A program made the position numbers and the translations under genes. The notes beneath the pieces were generated by a model that saw nothing but the letters and a program-made list of their open reading frames with translations, was not told the DNA's origin and did not search any database. DNA of 64,000 nucleotides, taken from NCBI GenBank assembly GCA_965248685.1, contig CBDFKC010000003.1:1674001-1738000 (forward strand), in the 5' to 3' direction. The stretch comes from VYFG01 sp965248685. GTDB taxonomy: Bacteria; Pseudomonadota; Gammaproteobacteria; Arenicellales; Poriferihabitantaceae. This document shows, one piece after another, positions 34,883 to 43,295 of this stretch (its first letter is position 1; each line of letters starts with the position of its first letter).

Positions 34883-35812
34883 ATGCTGATGGATTGGAAT
34901 CTACTGATCACCCAGGTAATGAATGGTCTCCAACTGGGATTGTTGTTGTTCCTGCTGGCTTCCGGGTTGACCCTGATTTTTGGAATCATGGACTTTATTA
35001 ATCTGTCCCACGGGTCGTTTTATATGATTGGTGCCTATTTCTGCGGTACTGTGGTATCAATTAGTGGCTCACTGCTCGCTGGCGTTGTGGTTGGTCTGGT
35101 CTGCACATTTGCTATTGGTGCCCTGGTCGAGTATTTAATTGCGCGGCGATTGTATCGCAGCGACCATCTCGATCATGTTCTCGTAACCTTTGGTTTAATT
35201 CTAATTTTTGATACCCTGGTACATATCATATGGGGGGCCGCTGGGATGGCGATTCCGCTTCCAGATTTTTTAAATGGACAAATCCATATAGGCAGCCTGG
35301 TGCTGCCGAGCTATCGATTAGTTATTATTTTAAGCGGTCTTTTGGTCGCTGGAATACTCTATATCATGGTGTCAAAAACCCGTTTGGGTATGCTGATTCG
35401 TGCCGGTGCTTCAAACCGCACCATGGTGGAGGCGCTAGGTGTCAATATCAATAAGCTGTTTCTTATTGTTTTTGCAATTGGTGCGACCATGTCGGGTTTC
35501 GCCGGGATGTTGATCGCACCGATCACCGAAGCCAGTATCGGAATGGGTAATGAAATAATAATCATTGCATTTGTCGTTGTCATCGTCGGCGGTATCGGGT
35601 CAATCAAAGGGGCGTTTTATGCGGCGCTTATCATTGGTCTTATGGACACCCTTGGTCGATCCTATCTCGATGACCTGCTTGAGATGTCTATATCGACCCA
35701 GAACGCCGAAACTGCTGCGCCGGCATTGTCAGCGATGCTGGTTTATATTCTGATGGCGGTTGTTCTGACCTTCAAGCCTGCCGGGCTGTTTCCACCGGCG
35801 GGTAGCAAATAA
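34883..35812 (+). CDS. livH: LivH-type ABC transporter permease
   Basis: The 309-residue inner-membrane protein has about eight hydrophobic helices and the LivH hallmarks: an NGLQLGLLLFLLASGLTLIFG start, INLSHGSFYMIGAY, and the cytoplasmic coupling loop around SKTRLGMLIRAGASNRTMVEALGVN split by the helix turn. With LivM it forms the translocation pore driven by LivG/LivF. The first ATG at 34883 is used; a second in-frame ATG lies two codons downstream. The symbol reflects family only; the transported compound is probably not leucine. Confidence 0.87.
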   Translation: MLMDWNLLITQVMNGLQLGLLLFLLASGLTLIFGIMDFINLSHGSFYMIGAYFCGTVVSISGSLLAGVVVGLVCTFAIGALVEYLIARRLYRSDHLDHVLVTFGLILIFDTLVHIIWGAAGMAIPLPDFLNGQIHIGSLVLPSYRLVIILSGLLVAGILYIMVSKTRLGMLIRAGASNRTMVEALGVNINKLFLIVFAIGATMSGFAGMLIAPITEASIGMGNEIIIIAFVVVIVGGIGSIKGAFYAALIIGLMDTLGRSYLDDLLEMSISTQNAETAAPALSAMLVYILMAVVLTFKPAGLFPPAGSK

Positions 35813-35868
35813 TTGTGCAGGAGTCGTGCTGGGTTTTGTTGCATGATATTTTATTGGGAACCGAGTAA

Positions 35869-36828
35869 ATGAAGTGGTTGCCTTCGACGGTATCCGGACG
35901 AGTTTACACCGCATTATTGTTGCTGTTAGCTGTCGCACCATTTATCTTCGACCTGATTGATCAGCCGTTTTATTTGCTCCTTTTAAGCAGGGCGTTGATT
36001 CTTACTATTGCCGCCCTCAGTCTAAATTTAATTTTGGGATACGGGGGCATGGTAAGCCTGGGTCATGCTGCTTATTTGGGTATTGGCGCGTATTGCGTGG
36101 GTATTCCGGCCTATTATGATTTTTATAATGGCTGGCTCCATCTCGCACTTACCGTGGTGGTCTCCGCAAGCTTTGCCCTGGTGACCGGCGCCATCTGTTT
36201 ACGTACTAAAGGGGTTTATTTTATTATGATCACCTTGGCGTTCAGTCAGATGGTTTATTTTACCTTCGTCAGTCTGGAAGAATATGGTGCGGACGATGGA
36301 TTGGTTATTTATTTGCGCAGTGAGTTCCCATCGTGGCTCAGTATGAATGGGGATTACGGCCTTTATTACTGGATTTATGCTGTCCTGCTACTAACCCTTT
36401 ATTTTATCCATCGACTGGTTATAGCTCGATTTGGCCGGGTCATAGTTGGCTCCAAGTTTAACCAGGAGCGAATGCAGTCTCTGGGTTTCAGTACCTACCG
36501 GTATCGCCTAACCTGCTATGTTATATCCGGTGTCATTTGCGGTATCGCCGGTATGCTGCTAGGTAATTTCACTAACTTTATCAGTCCCGAAATGATGGGT
36601 TGGACCCGCTCCGGCGAGTTGATATTCATGGTGGTAATGGGGGGCGCGGGTACCTTGTTCGGTCCTATCGTTGGCGGTGTCGCGTTTGTCTTTCTGGAAG
36701 AGTTTCTATCCTATATCACGGTTTACTGGCACTTGATTTTTGGTTTGATGCTAGTTGCCCTGGTGCTGTTTGGCAAAGGCGGAATTCATGGATGGTTGAG
36801 CCGGTTTGATGACAACAGCGAGACGTGA
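35869..36828 (+). CDS. livM: LivM-type ABC transporter permease
   Basis: This 319-residue inner-membrane protein has the LivM signature LSLNLILGYGGMVSLGHAAY (about 45-64), several further helices, an EAA-like loop in RFGRVIVGSKFNQERMQSLG, and the closing FLEEFLSYITVYWHLIFGL region. It pairs with the LivH-like permease as the second half of the pore. The stop overlaps the first ATPase by four bases (ATGA-type), showing translational coupling. The loop reads VGSKFNQERM where many LivM proteins have RDNE-type residues, a mild divergence. Confidence 0.87.
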   Translation: MKWLPSTVSGRVYTALLLLLAVAPFIFDLIDQPFYLLLLSRALILTIAALSLNLILGYGGMVSLGHAAYLGIGAYCVGIPAYYDFYNGWLHLALTVVVSASFALVTGAICLRTKGVYFIMITLAFSQMVYFTFVSLEEYGADDGLVIYLRSEFPSWLSMNGDYGLYYWIYAVLLLTLYFIHRLVIARFGRVIVGSKFNQERMQSLGFSTYRYRLTCYVISGVICGIAGMLLGNFTNFISPEMMGWTRSGELIFMVVMGGAGTLFGPIVGGVAFVFLEEFLSYITVYWHLIFGLMLVALVLFGKGGIHGWLSRFDDNSET

Positions 36829-37580
36829 TGGCTGATCCAATACTCAAGGTCACTGACCTGCATAAAAGCTTCGGCGGAATTGTTGCCACCGACAATGTCA
36901 ATCTGTCCGTTTATCAAGGGCAGATACACGCGGTCATCGGCCCCAATGGGGCAGGTAAAACTACCCTAATTTCACAACTATCCGGCCAGCTCAAACCTAC
37001 CCGTGGCAAGATTGAGTTTGAAGGCAAAAATATTACATCCTTTAGCACGCCGAAACGGGCTCTGGCGGGCCTGGCACGATCATTTCAGATCACCAGCGTT
37101 TTAATGCCAATGACTCTTCTTGAAAATGCAATGCTGGCGGTGCAGGGGACATCAGGACATTCTTTTCGATTTTGGACTCCAGTGCATGATGATCGAAAGA
37201 TGACCGATGCCGCCATGCAGTGTTTATCTGAAGTTGGTCTGGAACATCGCGCAAGCCAGATTGCCGCCCATGTTTCCCATGGCGAACAACGACAGCTGGA
37301 AGTCGCTATGGCCCTCGCGATGAAACCCAAGCTTTTACTTCTGGATGAGCCAATGGCGGGGATGGGATCAGAAGAAACCGCCCGCATGGTCGATATTCTG
37401 AATAAGCTGAAGAGCCAGAAAACCATTCTTCTGATAGAACATGACATGGACGCTGTATTCAGTTTGGCTGATACCTTATCAGTATTGGTAAACGGTAATA
37501 TTATTGCCACGGATACCGTGGCCAATATACGCAGTAACCAGGAGGTTCAGCGAGCATATCTGGGTGAAGACCATGCTTGA
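36825..37580 (+). CDS. livG: LivG-type ABC transporter ATPase
   Basis: This 251-residue ATPase has the Walker A GPNGAGKTTL (about 37-46), a Q-loop in RSFQITSVL, the signature VSHGEQRQLEVAMAL, Walker B LLLLDEPMAGM and the switch His in LIEHDMDAV. The signature SHGEQ is the common LivG variant of LSGGQ. It powers import together with LivF. It overlaps LivM by four bases and LivF by eight. Confidence 0.9.
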   Translation: MMADPILKVTDLHKSFGGIVATDNVNLSVYQGQIHAVIGPNGAGKTTLISQLSGQLKPTRGKIEFEGKNITSFSTPKRALAGLARSFQITSVLMPMTLLENAMLAVQGTSGHSFRFWTPVHDDRKMTDAAMQCLSEVGLEHRASQIAAHVSHGEQRQLEVAMALAMKPKLLLLDEPMAGMGSEETARMVDILNKLKSQKTILLIEHDMDAVFSLADTLSVLVNGNIIATDTVANIRSNQEVQRAYLGEDHA

Positions 37581-38274
37581 ACTGAAAAACGTCGAGACGT
37601 TCTACGGTTCTATTCAGGCCTTGTTTGGTATGACCATGACCATTGCCAAAGGCAAGGTAACAACCTTGATTGGCCGCAACGGTATGGGCAAAACCACCAC
37701 CGTGGGATCCATCATGGGAACCGTGCCCTGCCGCTCGGGAGAGATTAGGTATAACGGCACGCGGGTAAGTGGACGGCCAGCCTACCAGATTGCCCAATTG
37801 GGGATTGGTTTGGTTCCCGAAGGACGTCAGATCTTTCCGAATCTAAGTGTTCGGGAAAATCTGATTGCGACCGCGGCGAATTATGTGAAATCCAGCGAAC
37901 CCTGGAACCTGGACAGCGTTCTCGAATTTTTTCCTGGCCTTAAACCTCGACTGGAAAACATGGGCAATCAACTTTCAGGGGGAGAGCAACAAATGTTGGC
38001 GATTGGCAGGGCATTGATGACTAATCCCGGGCTACTAATCCTTGACGAAGCCACAGAAGGTCTTGCGCCCCTGATTCGCCAGGAAATCTGGAAGCGCCTG
38101 AATCAGCTTAAGCAGACTGGCTTGTCTATTTTGCTTATTGACAAAAATATTGGTGATCTTTCAAAGATTGCGGACCAACACTATATTATTGAAAAGGGCG
38201 TGGTGGTCTGGCAGGGAAACTCCCACGAGCTACGGGCAAATCCGCAACTGAAAACCAAGTATATTGGTATTTAA
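37573..38274 (+). CDS. livF: LivF-type ABC transporter ATPase
   Basis: This 233-residue protein has Walker A GRNGMGKTTT (about 33-42), signature LSGGEQQMLAIGRAL, and Walker B LLILDEATEGLAP. The switch position reads LLIDKNIGDL, with Lys-Asn where the usual His-containing motif would be, which is common in LivF. ATG at 37573 gives the standard LivF N-terminus (MLELKNVETFYGS); an upstream in-frame ATG at 37504 would run deep into livG. It ends the operon and is convergent with the cobalamin genes; no strong terminator was found in the 72-base gap. Confidence 0.88.
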   Translation: MLELKNVETFYGSIQALFGMTMTIAKGKVTTLIGRNGMGKTTTVGSIMGTVPCRSGEIRYNGTRVSGRPAYQIAQLGIGLVPEGRQIFPNLSVRENLIATAANYVKSSEPWNLDSVLEFFPGLKPRLENMGNQLSGGEQQMLAIGRALMTNPGLLILDEATEGLAPLIRQEIWKRLNQLKQTGLSILLIDKNIGDLSKIADQHYIIEKGVVVWQGNSHELRANPQLKTKYIGI

Positions 38275-38346
38275 TTAGGTTGATGTCAGATATAGCGATA
38301 TCGACAACTCGGAACAGGAGGGCTACGGATAAAAACCCGGCTAAAA

Positions 38347-38913
38347 CTACAGTTTTCTAATCGAACCAGCTTTAGGGTCGGTGGATAACGAAATGGAAAA
38401 TACATCTCCATACTCAACGCCAACTCTAAAAGCATTTGCCAGAGGGATTTCTGTCAGATAGGTCCAGAAACAACGAATAACAGCAGCGTGAGTGACCACG
38501 GCGGCCGTTTCCAAGTTCTGGTCGAGCAGGTGTTGAATGAAAAATTCAGTGCGTTGGTAGACCGACTGCAATGACTCTCCCTGGGGCGGCGCTCTGGTAA
38601 CAAAGTCATCCATCCAAAAATCGAGTTGCTGCCGATTGATGGCGCTCCATTGGGTCAACTCCCATTCACCGAAACTCAATTCGATTAATCGGTCATCAAC
38701 TATTGGTTCCTGATCAGATAATGAATTCGCCAGGGTCAAGCAGCGATTCAAGGGACTGGAATAAACGGCGTCGAACCGACAGCTTTCTCCCAGTATTTCC
38801 CGGATGTTCGATTGCTCCTCGAGGAATGTCGTGGCCAGGTCGATATCGGATTTACCATAGCAGATATCCTTACCAACATCCGGCGTTGTATGCCTGATTA
38901 AAAATACTTGCAT
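38347..38913 (-). CDS. cobC: Alpha-ribazole phosphatase / histidine phosphatase family
   Basis: This 188-residue protein has the phosphoglycerate-mutase-type RHG variant LIRHTTP at the N-terminus, the DAVYSSPLNRCL motif, an ELSFGEWE motif and VVTHAAVIRCF with the second His. CobC removes the 5'-phosphate in the nucleotide-loop branch of cobalamin synthesis. ATG at 38913 fits the family N-terminus; it overlaps cobS by 16 bases. The last gene of the riboswitch-controlled cobU-cobT-cobS-cobC operon. Confidence 0.85.
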   Translation of the reverse strand: MQVFLIRHTTPDVGKDICYGKSDIDLATTFLEEQSNIREILGESCRFDAVYSSPLNRCLTLANSLSDQEPIVDDRLIELSFGEWELTQWSAINRQQLDFWMDDFVTRAPPQGESLQSVYQRTEFFIQHLLDQNLETAAVVTHAAVIRCFWTYLTEIPLANAFRVGVEYGDVFSISLSTDPKAGSIRKL

Positions 38914-39677
38914 AGTGCCAGGATGGATAAAATAAACACAACTTCGCTGACTTGTTGAACCGCGCCCAAGCAGTCTCCGGTAAAACCGCCTATACGGCGG
39001 GTAAAGTATCCGCTTAGCATTACTTTCGACAGATAAGCAGGAATTACCGCAGTGACAAAAATCCAATTTGGTGCAAACAACACTAACGGCAGCAGGGCAT
39101 ATATTGCGCTATAGGCAAACTCCCGAGAATTTAGGCGAGCGCTTGCCATGGATTTGGACTTACTGTTTTCTGTGTCCTGAACGTATTGATGGGTTTGGAT
39201 AAACAAAGAAGCAAACAAGCGACTCAGGCTATGGCCATTGAGTAGGCCAATTAAAAGTAAGGAGGTCGATATTTTCTGGATTTCGTACAACCCAATTAGT
39301 TTCAACAAGAGAATTAACACAATTCCAATACAACCGTAGGCTCCAATTCGGCTGTCTTTCATAATAGAAATAATTTGCTCTCGGGACCAGCCGCCGCCAA
39401 ATCCATCGCAGGTGTCGGCAAATCCGTCTTCGTGGAACGCTCCGGTAGCGAAAATCGTCGCTGTCACGGACAATATCAAAGCGACAGCAGGGGGAAATAA
39501 ATATTGGGCGAGCCAGTAAGCGATGATCCCGATTGTTCCTATAACCAAACCGACCAGGGGTAGATACTTGCGAGACTTTGCTACATTCGATTCATTATGA
39601 TTAAACCCTGGGGGGCCAGGGATGCGGGTATAAAACGTCAAAGCCGCGAAAAAATAACCCAACTCACGGCGTATCAT
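38898..39677 (-). CDS. cobS: Adenosylcobinamide-GDP ribazoletransferase (cobalamin synthase)
   Basis: The 259-residue polytopic membrane protein has the family's N-terminal FFAALTFYTRIPGP and the acidic motif FHEDGFADTCDGFGGG for metal and substrate binding, followed by SRIGAYG. It joins adenosylcobinamide-GDP with alpha-ribazole (phosphate) at the inner membrane. It lies six bases after cobT. Confidence 0.92.
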   Translation of the reverse strand: MIRRELGYFFAALTFYTRIPGPPGFNHNESNVAKSRKYLPLVGLVIGTIGIIAYWLAQYLFPPAVALILSVTATIFATGAFHEDGFADTCDGFGGGWSREQIISIMKDSRIGAYGCIGIVLILLLKLIGLYEIQKISTSLLLIGLLNGHSLSRLFASLFIQTHQYVQDTENSKSKSMASARLNSREFAYSAIYALLPLVLFAPNWIFVTAVIPAYLSKVMLSGYFTRRIGGFTGDCLGAVQQVSEVVFILSILALCKYF

Positions 39678-39683
39678 GGGGTG

Positions 39684-40694
39684 TTAATCGTTGGTCGAAA
39701 CAGCAGCACTTTCGAAACTTGCCATATCGTTAAGAAAGGCGACCGCGCTGCGAACGATTGGATAAGCCAGGGCGCATCCGCTGCCTTCGCCCAGACGCAT
39801 GGATAAATTGAGCAGTGGTTTACAATCTATTGCGTCGAGTAATTTTTTATGACCGTGTTCGTCAGATAAATGGCAGCAAATAGCATTGTCAGAAATTTTG
39901 GGATTGATTTTTAGCGCCGCCAGATAGGCCGCACTTGATATAAAACCGTCTACCAGCAGAATCATATTCTTGTCAAATGCCCGCAGCATCGCACCAGTCA
40001 TCATGGCGATCTCAAACCCACCAAAGGTTTGTAAACAATCCATTGCAGTTCTAATCGTTCCATGTCTGGACTGGGCCGTCTGAAGTAACTTTATTTTTCT
40101 GGCAAAGTGCAGATCATCCAAACCGGCGCCCCTGCCGCAGCATTGATCTATCGGAATATCACAAAGCGTACTCATGATTAAACTCGCTGAGGAAGTATTG
40201 CCAATTCCCATTTCGCCAAATCCGACAGTATTACATTGACCTTCAACGAGTCGATCAATAATCTGACTTCCCTGGCTGAAACATTCCTGTAACTGCTCCC
40301 CAGACATTGCGGGCTCTTCCAGATAGTTCCGAGTAGCTTTGCCAACCTTGGCATGGATCAATTTTCCAACTTCGGCGAAATCGTAGTTTACACCGGCGTC
40401 AACCACGTACAGATCAAGCCCATTTTGCTGGCAAAATACGTTAATCCCAGCGCCGCCAGCGAGAAAATTGAGAACCATCTGGTAAGTAACTTCCTGAGGA
40501 TAGCTGCTTATTCCAGCGGTTGCTGCGCCATGGTCTCCGGCAAACACAAGGACTGTTGGTTTGATCAATTGTGGTGTTAGGCTCTGTTGAACTTTACCTA
40601 TTTTAAAAGCGAGGGTTTCGAGGTCGCCCAAAGCACCGCGCGGTTTGGTTTTTTGGTCGATAGTTTGCTGTAGTTGTTGGTCGAAAGGTTGCAT
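39684..40694 (-). CDS. cobT: Nicotinate-nucleotide-dimethylbenzimidazole phosphoribosyltransferase
   Basis: This 336-residue protein has the CobT motifs KPRGALGDLE, FAGDHG (position of substrate contact), VGFGEMGIGNTSSAS, and a C-terminal LRLGEGSGCALAYPI. It makes alpha-ribazole phosphate from 5,6-dimethylbenzimidazole and nicotinate mononucleotide. It follows cobU by 125 bases containing a stem-loop. Confidence 0.93.
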   Translation of the reverse strand: MQPFDQQLQQTIDQKTKPRGALGDLETLAFKIGKVQQSLTPQLIKPTVLVFAGDHGAATAGISSYPQEVTYQMVLNFLAGGAGINVFCQQNGLDLYVVDAGVNYDFAEVGKLIHAKVGKATRNYLEEPAMSGEQLQECFSQGSQIIDRLVEGQCNTVGFGEMGIGNTSSASLIMSTLCDIPIDQCCGRGAGLDDLHFARKIKLLQTAQSRHGTIRTAMDCLQTFGGFEIAMMTGAMLRAFDKNMILLVDGFISSAAYLAALKINPKISDNAICCHLSDEHGHKKLLDAIDCKPLLNLSMRLGEGSGCALAYPIVRSAVAFLNDMASFESAAVSTND

Positions 40695-40750
40695 ATTGAT
40701 GTAGTGTAAAACGTTGTCGGATCAGATTTGGTAGTGAAGTTTGCTGTTTT

Positions 40751-40773
40751 AAGATAAGCGAATTGCTTATCTT
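40751..40773. repeat. Stem-loop between cobU and cobT
   Basis: AAGATAAGC and GCTTATCTT form a perfect 9-bp stem with a 5-base loop. No T-tract follows on the minus strand, so it is not a clear terminator; mRNA processing or stability is possible. Confidence 0.5.
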
Positions 40774-40819
40774 ATATCGATTGGTTTAATTGAAAAAAAT
40801 GAGGTGCAAGTATGCCGTG

Positions 40820-41341
40820 CTATTTTAGACGACTGGCAATACCAAATTGTATGAGTGAAACCCGGTCGGCGATTTCCGCAATGGCCTGATGCATCAAACC
40901 GCTGGTATCGACAAAGTCTCTGCTGAGTCTACCCAGGGGCACTACGCCCATCCCGACTTCATTGGTAATCAATAAGATTGTGGCATTACTCTGTTTGAGT
41001 CGATCGAGAAATTTCTCAATTTCAGAATCCCATTGGTCTGCGGTGGGTGAGCTCAGCCAATTGGTCAGCCACAGGGTAAGACAGTCGACAATAATGATAT
41101 CGTTCTGCGCATAGCCGGCAAGGGCTTCGGCAAGATAGAGTGGCTCTTCAATCAGCTGCCAGACAGCTGATCTAGAGGCCTGGTGACGCGCGATTCGTTG
41201 CGCCATTTCCTGGTCGTGGGCGGTTGCGGTGGCGATAAATATGTAGGCACCATCGGATTGCTTGCCGCCAATTTCTTTGGCAATTTTTAAGGCATAGTTA
41301 CTCTTGCCGCTACGCGCACCACCTGCAATAAGCTCAATCAT
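40820..41341 (-). CDS. cobU: Adenosylcobinamide kinase / adenosylcobinamide-phosphate guanylyltransferase
   Basis: This 173-residue protein has the P-loop GGARSGKSNYA right at the N-terminus, RIARHQASRSAVWQLIEEP with the guanylylated His, and IIVDCLTLWLTNWL, all typical of CobU/CobP. ATG at 41341 is preferred over 41374 because it gives the family N-terminus and has a GGAAAGGG sequence upstream. First structural gene of the operon beneath the cobalamin riboswitch. Only the nucleotide-loop and salvage steps are encoded here, not corrin-ring synthesis. Confidence 0.92.
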   Translation of the reverse strand: MIELIAGGARSGKSNYALKIAKEIGGKQSDGAYIFIATATAHDQEMAQRIARHQASRSAVWQLIEEPLYLAEALAGYAQNDIIIVDCLTLWLTNWLSSPTADQWDSEIEKFLDRLKQSNATILLITNEVGMGVVPLGRLSRDFVDTSGLMHQAIAEIADRVSLIQFGIASRLK

Positions 41342-41465
41342 CGCGTCCCTTTCCGCGTAGAGATTCGCTGTCAACGAAGTGGGAAAGTCCCAAATACCCG
41401 GCTGGCGGGGTTCTTTTCATTTTTAGTGTCCTGAATGTTGCACTCACCCGTGCAAGTTTATTCAT
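41334..41465 (-). CDS. Possible 43-codon leader ORF between riboswitch and cobU
   Basis: An open frame starts with MNKLARVSATF just after the riboswitch and runs through to overlap the cobU start by eight bases, an arrangement suited to translational coupling. It begins over a stem-loop (TTGCAC/GTGCAA at 41438-41455) that could be part of the expression platform. No recognised family and no strong ribosome-binding site; it may be untranslated leader. Confidence 0.25.
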   Translation of the reverse strand: MNKLARVSATFRTLKMKRTPPAGYLGLSHFVDSESLRGKGRDD

Positions 41466-41479
41466 GGCGGGTAGATACC

Positions 41480-41730
41480 CGACACGGCAGAATCAGGTCG
41501 GTCTCCGGACTCATGTACTATAAAGCCCTGGCAATTTTCCGGGACTTCAACCTGCGCCTTCCCATACCTGACAGATACAGTGGCTGCTGAAAATCTTGCA
41601 GGTTTGACACATTTACCGTTGCGGGGGTAGCACCGGGCTTATCAGAACCAATAGCATCAAGACACTAACCTGTTTCACCGGTTTCCCATTTCACTCTGAC
41701 GCGGCATCGCATCGAGAGAACCTGAACCGC
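41480..41730 (-). promoter_or_regulatory. Cobalamin riboswitch
   Basis: On the minus strand the conserved elements come in order: a GGTTCAGGTTCTC 5' stem, GGGAAACCGGTGAAA, GCTACCCCCGCAACGGTAA and the 3' GAGTCCGGAGACCGACCTG. These match the adenosylcobalamin-sensing aptamer consensus. It lies about 140 bases before cobU, so high cobalamin should switch off the operon. No clear T-tract terminator was seen, which suggests control by hiding the ribosome-binding site. Confidence 0.93.
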
Positions 41731-41735
41731 ATGGG

Positions 41736-41764
41736 ATAGTATGCAATAACTGCGCGTTAAACAA
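41736..41764 (-). promoter_or_regulatory. Sigma70 promoter of the cob operon
   Basis: On the minus strand TTGTTT and TACTAT are separated by 17 bases, and the expected start falls a few bases before the riboswitch. No other comparable hexamer pair was noticed in the spacer up to pobA. Confidence 0.6.
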
Positions 41765-41927
41765 CCTGACAGTAGTCAGAAACGCGACCCTCACGGGTCA
41801 TGTAGAGACGAGTCACAGATCGTCGATAATTAACTGAAATCCGATTTATAGCTGCCCGGGGAGTCTCCACACAAGATCTGCGTATAATGATTTTTTCGGA
41901 AACCCCCAAGCTTTATCATAACCTGGC

Positions 41928-43133
41928 TTAGGCAGAACTGACTTCCCAGGGCATTGGCAGTCCGACGTAGTTCTCGGCAATGTTACGGGAAGCGGATTCC
42001 GATCCCGCAATATAGTCAAATTCCGCCCGCTGTATCTTTTTGTCGAAAGCAGAATGGTCCGGAAACTGATGTAGCAGCGCCGACATAAACCAGGAAAAAC
42101 GTTCTACCTTCCAGACTCTCTGAAGACAGGTATTTGAGTACTGACCGAGTAATGCCCTCCCATTGCCCTGATAGTGCTCAACTAATCCCTTTGCCAGTAA
42201 CCGGACATCCGCTATTGCCAGGTTCAGACCCTTGGCTCCGGTTGGTGGAACGATATGCGCGGCATCACCGGCCAGAAACAGATTTCCGTATTGCATGGGT
42301 TCGGCAACGAAAGATCGCAGGGGGGCAATGCTTTTTTCCAGAGTGGGTCCGGTAATAAGGTTTGATGCCAGGTCTCCACCGATGCGTTCAGACAACACTT
42401 TCCAGAAACGGCTGTCTGACCAGCTATCGATATTTTCCTTGGCAGCGCATTGAACGTAATATCTGCTGCGCGTGGCCGAACGCATCGAACATAATGCAAA
42501 GCCATCTTTATGATTGGCGTATACCAGCTCTTCTGCCACTGGTGGGGTGTCAGATAATATTCCGAGCCAGCCAAACGGATACTCGCGCTCGAAAACGCGC
42601 AAATGTGATTCCGGTATCGCTCGCCGCGAGACGCCGTGAAAGCCGTCACAGCCGGCGATAAAGTCACATTCTAACGAAAAGAGTGTTTTCTGTTTGGTCC
42701 ATTCGATACGGGATTTTCCCGTCTCTATATTCAACGGTTTCACATCGTTCGCCTCGAATACTATGCTGCCGCCATGGTCTAGCCGGGCCTTGATCAAATC
42801 CCGGGTCAACTCGGTTTGTCCGTACACCATGACAGACTTTCCAGTTAGTCCGGTTAAGTTTATTCGGTGACGTTGGCCGTCGAAAGCAAGATCAAAACCC
42901 TGATGAATCAGGCCTTCCTTATCCATTCGCGACGCGACCCCTGCTTCCCTTAATGCGTCTACCGAGCCTTGCTCCAGTACGCCGGCTCGAATTCGCTGTT
43001 CAACATGACATCTGGACTGGCGTTCGACAATAATAGACGTGATCCCCTGGCGGGCCAGCAAATGGGCCAGAACCAGACCCGCTGGCCCGGAACCAATAAT
43101 GCCTACCTGGGTTTTTAACTGGGTAGTTTTCAT
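41928..43133 (-). CDS. pobA: 4-hydroxybenzoate 3-monooxygenase
   Basis: The 401-residue flavoprotein monooxygenase matches PobA in length and motifs: VGIIGSGPAGLVLAHLLA for FAD, RIRAGVLEQGSVDALREAGV, the GCDGFHGVSR (DG) motif, and LAGDAAHIVPPTGAKGLNLA. It converts 4-hydroxybenzoate to protocatechuate with NADPH and O2. It is divergent from pcaD across 162 bases containing two inverted repeats. No pobR-type regulator lies beside it, and the ring-cleavage genes pcaGH are not in the window. Confidence 0.93.
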   Translation of the reverse strand: MKTTQLKTQVGIIGSGPAGLVLAHLLARQGITSIIVERQSRCHVEQRIRAGVLEQGSVDALREAGVASRMDKEGLIHQGFDLAFDGQRHRINLTGLTGKSVMVYGQTELTRDLIKARLDHGGSIVFEANDVKPLNIETGKSRIEWTKQKTLFSLECDFIAGCDGFHGVSRRAIPESHLRVFEREYPFGWLGILSDTPPVAEELVYANHKDGFALCSMRSATRSRYYVQCAAKENIDSWSDSRFWKVLSERIGGDLASNLITGPTLEKSIAPLRSFVAEPMQYGNLFLAGDAAHIVPPTGAKGLNLAIADVRLLAKGLVEHYQGNGRALLGQYSNTCLQRVWKVERFSWFMSALLHQFPDHSAFDKKIQRAEFDYIAGSESASRNIAENYVGLPMPWEVSSA

Positions 43134-43192
43134 AGATTCAGGGTGGCTGATTGGTTTTCAAGATTGGCTTATAATGGTTTTTGATCCAGGCC

Positions 43193-43253
43193 ACCCCAGG
43201 GATTATCCTGGGGTCGAATGACCGGGCATGGCGGTGCAAATATTTTGCCCGGT
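43193..43253. promoter_or_regulatory. Two inverted repeats in the pobA-pcaD divergent region
   Basis: ACCCCAGG/CCTGGGGT (43193-43214, 6-base centre) and ACCGGGCA/TGCCCGGT (43221-43228 with 43246-43253) both have perfect 8-bp arms. Being in a shared divergent promoter region, they are candidate regulator sites, although either could form an RNA hairpin. Confidence 0.5.
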
Positions 43254-43295
43254 TTATCAGGAAAATTATACGATTGTTAATCGCTCGATCCACCC

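Noticed and set aside
41781..41804. GACCC/GGGTC hairpin after pobA as its terminator
   Set aside because: Stem is only five base pairs and no proper T-run follows.
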